Assembly: GCA_963721105.1 (NCBI GenBank)
Contig: CAVRHY010000011.1
Span: 930,001-994,000, forward strand
Direction: 5' to 3'
DNA length: 64,000 nt
From: Thermohalobaculum sp963721105
GTDB lineage: Bacteria; Pseudomonadota; Alphaproteobacteria; Rhodobacterales; Rhodobacteraceae
Made by a program: the position numbers and the translations under genes. The notes below the pieces were generated by a model, which was not told the origin of the DNA, did no database searches, and saw only the letters and a program-made list of their open reading frames with translations. Below are positions 60,415 to 64,000 of the stretch, one piece after another. The number at the start of each line of letters is the position of its first letter. Position 1 is the first letter of the stretch.

Positions 60415-60914
60415 GCCTCCAGATAGCTGCGGGTCAGCCAGCGGGCGATGACCGTCGGGCGGCCGCCCGTGGCGATCTCGTTGCCTTCGACCTCGACGGC
60501 GACGTCCCACTCGAAGCGGACCTCGCCGGGCTTCGGCTCGTCGAGCGCTGCCAGCGTGAAGCGCGCGCGGATGCGAGCGCCGGCCGGCACCGGCGAGACG
60601 AAGCGGACGCGGTCGAAGCCGTAGTTGACCGAGTGGCGCACGCCCGCGACGCGCGGCCGGGCGCCGGCGGCCAGATAGGTCAGCAGCGACAGCGAGAGAA
60701 ACCCGTGCGCGATCGTGCCGCCCATCGGCGTCTGCGCGGCGCGCTCGGGGTCGACATGGATGAACTGGTGGTCGCCGCAGAGGTCGGCGAAGGCGTCGAT
60801 GCGCTCCTGCGTGACGGGCAGCCAGTCGGAGACGCCGGTTTCCTGCCCGACCAGCGCGCGCAGCTCGGCCAGCGAGAGGTGGCGGTCGGGCGGGGCGTGC
60901 AGGGGCTCGTTCAT
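60411..60914 (-). CDS. MaoC-family dehydratase (hot-dog fold)
   Basis: This 167-residue R-hydratase-like protein has DLCGDHQFIHVDPERAAQTP (the Asp/His hydratase motif), GGTIAHGFLSLSLLTYLAAG, and VNYGFDRVRFVSPVPAGARI. It is close to NodN/MaoC proteins acting on enoyl-CoA. An in-frame GTG at 60923 would add three residues; the ATG at 60914 is preferred. Translation is coupled to the quinone oxidoreductase. Confidence 0.93.
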   Translation of the reverse strand: MNEPLHAPPDRHLSLAELRALVGQETGVSDWLPVTQERIDAFADLCGDHQFIHVDPERAAQTPMGGTIAHGFLSLSLLTYLAAGARPRVAGVRHSVNYGFDRVRFVSPVPAGARIRARFTLAALDEPKPGEVRFEWDVAVEVEGNEIATGGRPTVIARWLTRSYLEA

Positions 60915-61001
60915 GGCGGGCACACTAGCGACGGCCGGGCGCGGTGCAATCCCGGTTGTGATCGGGACGGGCGGGTGGGTCCGCCCCGGCCCCTGTCCGG
61001 C

Positions 61002-61658
61002 TCAGAAATGCACGCGGTGGTCCCTGGCGCGGGAGCGGTAGGTGTCGCCCGGCAACGTCACGCCCTTGCCGACCCCCAGCGAATTCTGCGCCTGCATCGT
61101 GCCTGGTGCGAAGTAATCCTGATGTTGTGGACTGAGGTCGCCCAGATAGCCCGTTACGGTGACGGCGTTGTAGCCGCGCGCCACCATGGCTGCCTTCAGC
61201 CGCTGCGCGAAGGGCTGCACGGCGACGCCGTTCTGCTGGGTCGCGAGTTCCGCGCCGCAGCAGAACAGCCGCAGGTCGACGATGCCCTTGGTCAGCCCTT
61301 CCTTCTCGAAGTGGCGCGCCAGCACCGGCGGGGTGTAGCTCTTCCAGTGCCCGCCCTGCACGGTGTAGCCCTGCAGCGAGCCGCCGAGCACGAACGCGCC
61401 GCGCTTGACGCCGATGATCAGCGCGCCGTGCTCTCCCGGCAGCATCCGGCCGTGCGCCAGCACGTATAGCTTGTCGCCCCCGCCGACATCCGACAGATGG
61501 CCGCCGAAGATGCGCCGGATCCCCTTGCCGATGCCCGTGTCGCCGGCGCCGATGATCGTGTACGGGGCCTTGCCCTTTGCGATGCGCCCCTGGTTCCACG
61601 CGGCCGCGAGGTGCGCCATCTCGCCCGTCATCACCGGGCAGTAGATGAACGTGGGCAT
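61002..61658 (-). CDS. Unrecognised protein, possible clan CD cysteine peptidase fold
   Basis: This 218-residue protein lacks a signal peptide and membrane segment. It starts MPTFIYCPVMTGEMAHLAAA, then YTIIGAGDTGIGKGIRRIFG. Two motifs stand out: DKLYVLAHGRMLPGEHGALI, a hydrophobic strand ending in His-Gly, and GIVDLRLFCCGAELATQQNG, a strand ending in Cys-Cys-Gly. A helix and FAQRLKAAMVARGYNAVTVT GYLG follow. This order matches the His-Gly / Cys-Gly dyad of caspase-like clan CD enzymes (C13, C25, C80, CHAT). I do not know its family, and the peptidase idea is inference from motif order only. It stands alone between maoC and a divergent reductase. Confidence 0.65.
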   Translation of the reverse strand: MPTFIYCPVMTGEMAHLAAAWNQGRIAKGKAPYTIIGAGDTGIGKGIRRIFGGHLSDVGGGDKLYVLAHGRMLPGEHGALIIGVKRGAFVLGGSLQGYTVQGGHWKSYTPPVLARHFEKEGLTKGIVDLRLFCCGAELATQQNGVAVQPFAQRLKAAMVARGYNAVTVTGYLGDLSPQHQDYFAPGTMQAQNSLGVGKGVTLPGDTYRSRARDHRVHF

Positions 61659-61784
61659 GGCGGTCCCCTTCGCTGCCGGACATCGCACTCAGGATACATG
61701 ACGCAGCCGCCCGGTCCACCCTCAGCGCCGCTTGATGCCGGCCGCACCGAGGTGCAGAGTGCCCGAAAATCGGGAGGAACGGTC

Positions 61785-62716
61785 ATGCAGAACCGGGCGC
61801 GCGTCGCGATCGTCGGGACCGGGGCTATGGGCAGCGTCTACGCGGCGCTGATGGCCGATGCCGGGCACGACGTCTGGGCCGTCGACCAGTGGGCCGACCA
61901 CGTCGCCGCCATGCGCGAGAAGGGCCTGCGCGTCGAGGGCTTCTCCGGCGACCGGACGGTGAAGGTGAACGCCACGACGGACGTCGCCGAGGTCGGCGAG
62001 GCCGACCTGGTCGTCATCGCCACCAAGCTGGACGGCGTGCAGGCGGCGGCCGAGGCGGTGAAGCCGATCCTCGAAGCCCGGACACGGCCGTGCTGTCGAT
62101 CCAGAACGGCCTCGGCGGGCCGGACCGCGTGGCCGGGGTCCTGGGGCCGGAGCGCGTCGCCGTCGGCGTCGTCGGCGGCTTCGGCGCCTCGATGAAGGGG
62201 CCGGGGCACGCGCACCACAACGGCATGGAGTCCGTCCGCATCGGCGAATTCCAGGGCGGGCTGACCGAGCGCACCGAGCGGATCGCCGAGATCTGGCGCT
62301 CGTCCGGCTTCAAGGTGCTGACCGTCGACGACATCGAGAAGACCGTCTGGGAAAAGCTGATCGTCAACTGCGCCTATAACGGCCCCTGCGCGATCCTGGG
62401 CCTGACGATCGGCCAGGTGCTGGCCGACCCGGACGCCTCGTCGATCAGCGCCGGCTGTGCGCTGGAGGCCTGGGAGGTCGCGCAGGCCAAGGGCATCAAG
62501 GTCGAGATCGACGACCCGGTCGCCCATATCCGTGCCTTCGGCGCGAAGATGCCGGACTCGCGCCCCTCGATGGCGCAGGACCACGCCGCCCGCCGGCGCT
62601 GCGAGATCGACGCCATCAACGGCGCCATCCCGCGCGAGGCGGCCGAGTTCCGCCTGTCGGTGCCGACCAACACCTTCGTCACCCGCGTCATCCGGGCGCG
62701 GGAGAGCGGCTTCTGA
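61785..62716 (+). CDS. Ketopantoate reductase-family protein (one frameshift)
   Basis: This is a PanE/ApbA-type 2-dehydropantoate 2-reductase relative, about 310 residues. The NADPH site is RVAIVGTGAMGSVYAALMAD, and after a break near 62080 comes VLSIQNGLGGPDRVAGVLG. The catalytic Lys and Asn lie in TVWEKLIVNCAYNGPCAILG. Many PanE-like proteins act on other 2-keto acids, so panE itself is not assigned. GGGAGGAA precedes the ATG at 61785. Confidence 0.88.
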
Positions 62717-62740
62717 TGCTCGCCCACTGGGCCGCGCCTG

Positions 62741-62862
62741 CCATCATCCCCGCGCAGGCGGGATTTTCGGGAGGGCGGTGGGAGAGTCCCGCCTTCGCGG
62801 GAATGGCGCCGGCCTGGCGGCGGCGCGTGGGCGTCACCCCCGCGCGGGCAGGGGTCTCGCTC
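62741..62862. repeat. Palindromic intergenic repeats, copy 2
   Basis: Three hairpin units share the CCCGCnnnnGCGGG core: ATCCCCGCGCAGGCGGGATT, GTCCCGCCTTCGCGGGAATG and a degenerate CACCCCCGCGCGGGCAGGGG. The first two are in opposite orientation. They lie between the ketopantoate-reductase-like gene and leuC and match the repeats at 56518. Confidence 0.75.
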
Positions 62863-62919
62863 TGCCGTCCGCAGAGGTCCGCCCTCACCGGAACGACCTT
62901 CGGCTGCGGATGCGGCGCT

Positions 62920-64000
62920 ATGACCGGACGGACCCTGTTCGAGAAGATCTGGGCTCAGCCACGTCGTCGCCGATATCGGCGACGGCTACGAGCTGCTGCA
63001 TGTCGACCGCAACCTTCTGCACGACCTCTCCGGCGGCAAGGCGCTGGCCGAGATCGAGCGGCGCGGGCTGGCGGTGCGCACGCCGGCGCTGAACTTCGCC
63101 GTGCCGGACCACGCGGTCTCGTCGGCGCCGGGGCGGACGGCGGGGTCGACCGAGATCAGCGCCCGGCTGGCGCCGATGCTCAAGCGCGCGCCGAGGCCGC
63201 CGGCATCCGCCACTTCGACGTCAACGCGCCCGAGCAGGGCATCGTCCACGTCATCGGGCCCGAGCTTGGCCTGACGCTGCCGGGGCTGCTGATCACCTGC
63301 GGCGACAGCCACACCTCGACGCATGGCGCGCTCGGCGCCATCGCCTTCGGCGTCGGCTCGACCGAGGTCGCGCACGTGCTGGCGACGCAGACCGTGGTGC
63401 AGAAGCGGCCGCGCACCATGCGCGTCACCTTCGAGGGGCAGCGGGGCCCGGGCGTCGCGCCCAAGGACATGATCCTGCACCTGATCGGCACGATCGGCGC
63501 CGGCCGGCGGCGACGGCTACGCCGTCGAGTACGCCGGCCCGGCGATCCGCGCGCTGGACGTCGAGGGGCGGCTGACGATCTGCAACATGTCGATCGAATG
63601 CGGCGCCAAGATGGGCATGATCGCGCCCGACGACACGACCTACGAATATCTCGCGGGCCGGCCGTTCGCGCCCAAGGGGGCCGTCTGGGACGCGGCGATG
63701 GCGCACTGGCGCGGGCTGCCCTCGGACGAGGGCGCGGCCTTCGACCGCGAGGTCGCGATCGACATGACCGGCGTCGCGCCGCAGATCACCTGGGGCACCA
63801 GCCCCGAGCACGTCGCCGCCGTCACCGACCGCGTGCCGGACCCGGCCGACGCGCCGGATGCCGGTCGGCGCGAGGGCTGGGCCAAGGCGCTCGACTACAT
63901 GGGGCTGACGCCGGGGACGCCGCTGGAGGAGGTCGACGGTCGACCACGTCTTCATCGGCTCCTGCACCAATGCGCGCCTGTCCGACCTCCGCGCCGCGGC
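62920..64000 (+). CDS. leuC: 3-isopropylmalate dehydratase large subunit, partial (frameshifted)
   Basis: The N-terminal part of an aconitase-type enzyme in leucine synthesis, cut by the window end. MTGRTLFEKIW begins; after a shift near 62960 come VVADIGDGYELLHVDRNLLH and TPALNFAVPDHAVSSAPGRT. After another near 63185 come FDVNAPEQGIVHVIGPELGL and LITCGDSHTSTHGALGAIAF. Later segments are DVEGRLTICNMSIECGAKMG and, after a shift near 63930, HVFIGSCTNARLSDL with an Fe-S ligand Cys. At least four indels are needed. The canonical LeuC order is otherwise intact. Confidence 0.9.
   Translation, partial: MTGRTLFEKIWAQPRRRRYRRRLRAAACRPQPSARPLRRQGAGRDRAARAGGAHAGAELRRAGPRGLVGAGADGGVDRDQRPAGADAQARAEAAGIRHFDVNAPEQGIVHVIGPELGLTLPGLLITCGDSHTSTHGALGAIAFGVGSTEVAHVLATQTVVQKRPRTMRVTFEGQRGPGVAPKDMILHLIGTIGAGRRRRLRRRVRRPGDPRAGRRGAADDLQHVDRMRRQDGHDRARRHDLRISRGPAVRAQGGRLGRGDGALARAALGRGRGLRPRGRDRHDRRRAADHLGHQPRARRRRHRPRAGPGRRAGCRSARGLGQGARLHGADAGDAAGGGRRSTTSSSAPAPMRACPTSAPR

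Overview
The window reads as a high-GC alphaproteobacterial chromosome, most likely Rhodospirillales-like. The evidence is gene content and order. A pyruvate dehydrogenase cluster carries a lipoyl domain fused to E1-beta, with an ftsB-type gene upstream. The alaS, recA and cckA genes are neighbours, and ppx, rlmE, guaB and rsmB form another block. A complete cbb3 oxidase operon is tied to an FnrL-type regulator, and recA is preceded by a GTTC-N7-GTTC SOS box. I see no rRNA, tRNA, CRISPR array, prophage or transposase. Many clearly orthologous genes are broken by single-base indels, often in short G or C runs, while conserved motifs continue in the next frame. I read these as assembly errors in most cases, so broken genes are annotated over their full inferred span.

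Layout. 1-3.9 kb (minus): an FAD oxidoreductase, a BisC/TorA-type molybdoenzyme and the start of a ThDP enzyme. 4.1-9.7 kb: ftsB, a secreted cyclase (minus), pdhA, pdhB, a small broken ORF and pdhC. 9.9-11.7 kb: an arsR-acr3-arsC arsenic operon. 12-20.4 kb: a secreted EF-hand protein, alaS, an unknown secreted protein, recA and cckA. 20.4-29 kb: rsmB, a membrane protein, guaB, a GH15 enzyme, rlmE, ppx and dusA. 29.4-43.5 kb: a microaerobic respiration block with hemN, fnrL, a tandem universal stress protein, ccoNOQP, ccoGHIS, ccmH and ccmF. Three near-identical FNR boxes link it. 43.6-55.3 kb: an accessory stretch with a class II amidotransferase, a DUF6356 protein, an Lrp regulator, a RACo-like corrinoid activator, an HNH fragment abutting an ArsR fragment, tdh/small ORF/kbl, a DksA-like protein, cysE, a DUF1326 protein, and a methyl-THF:corrinoid methyltransferase with a short MTHFR-like protein and a virulence-factor-family protein. 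55.5-64 kb: metF, a 2-hydroxyacid dehydrogenase, a Zn alcohol dehydrogenase, a membrane protein, a quinone oxidoreductase coupled to a MaoC protein, an unrecognised protein with possible clan CD peptidase motifs, a ketopantoate-reductase-like protein and the start of leuC. Palindromic intergenic repeats lie in this last part.

How the parts work together. FnrL should sense low oxygen through an Fe-S cluster and drive the cbb3 oxidase, its assembly genes, oxygen-independent haem synthesis and the stress protein. CcmF/CcmH attach haem to the c-type subunits CcoO and CcoP. The RACo, MeTr and MTHFR-like genes look like the generic half of a corrinoid-dependent methyl-transfer route feeding methyl groups into folate; the substrate-specific methyltransferase and corrinoid protein are not in this window. 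The least described items are the 61.0 kb protein, the small ORF coupled between kbl and tdh, the small ORF between pdhB and pdhC, and the HNH/ArsR junction near 47.86 kb.
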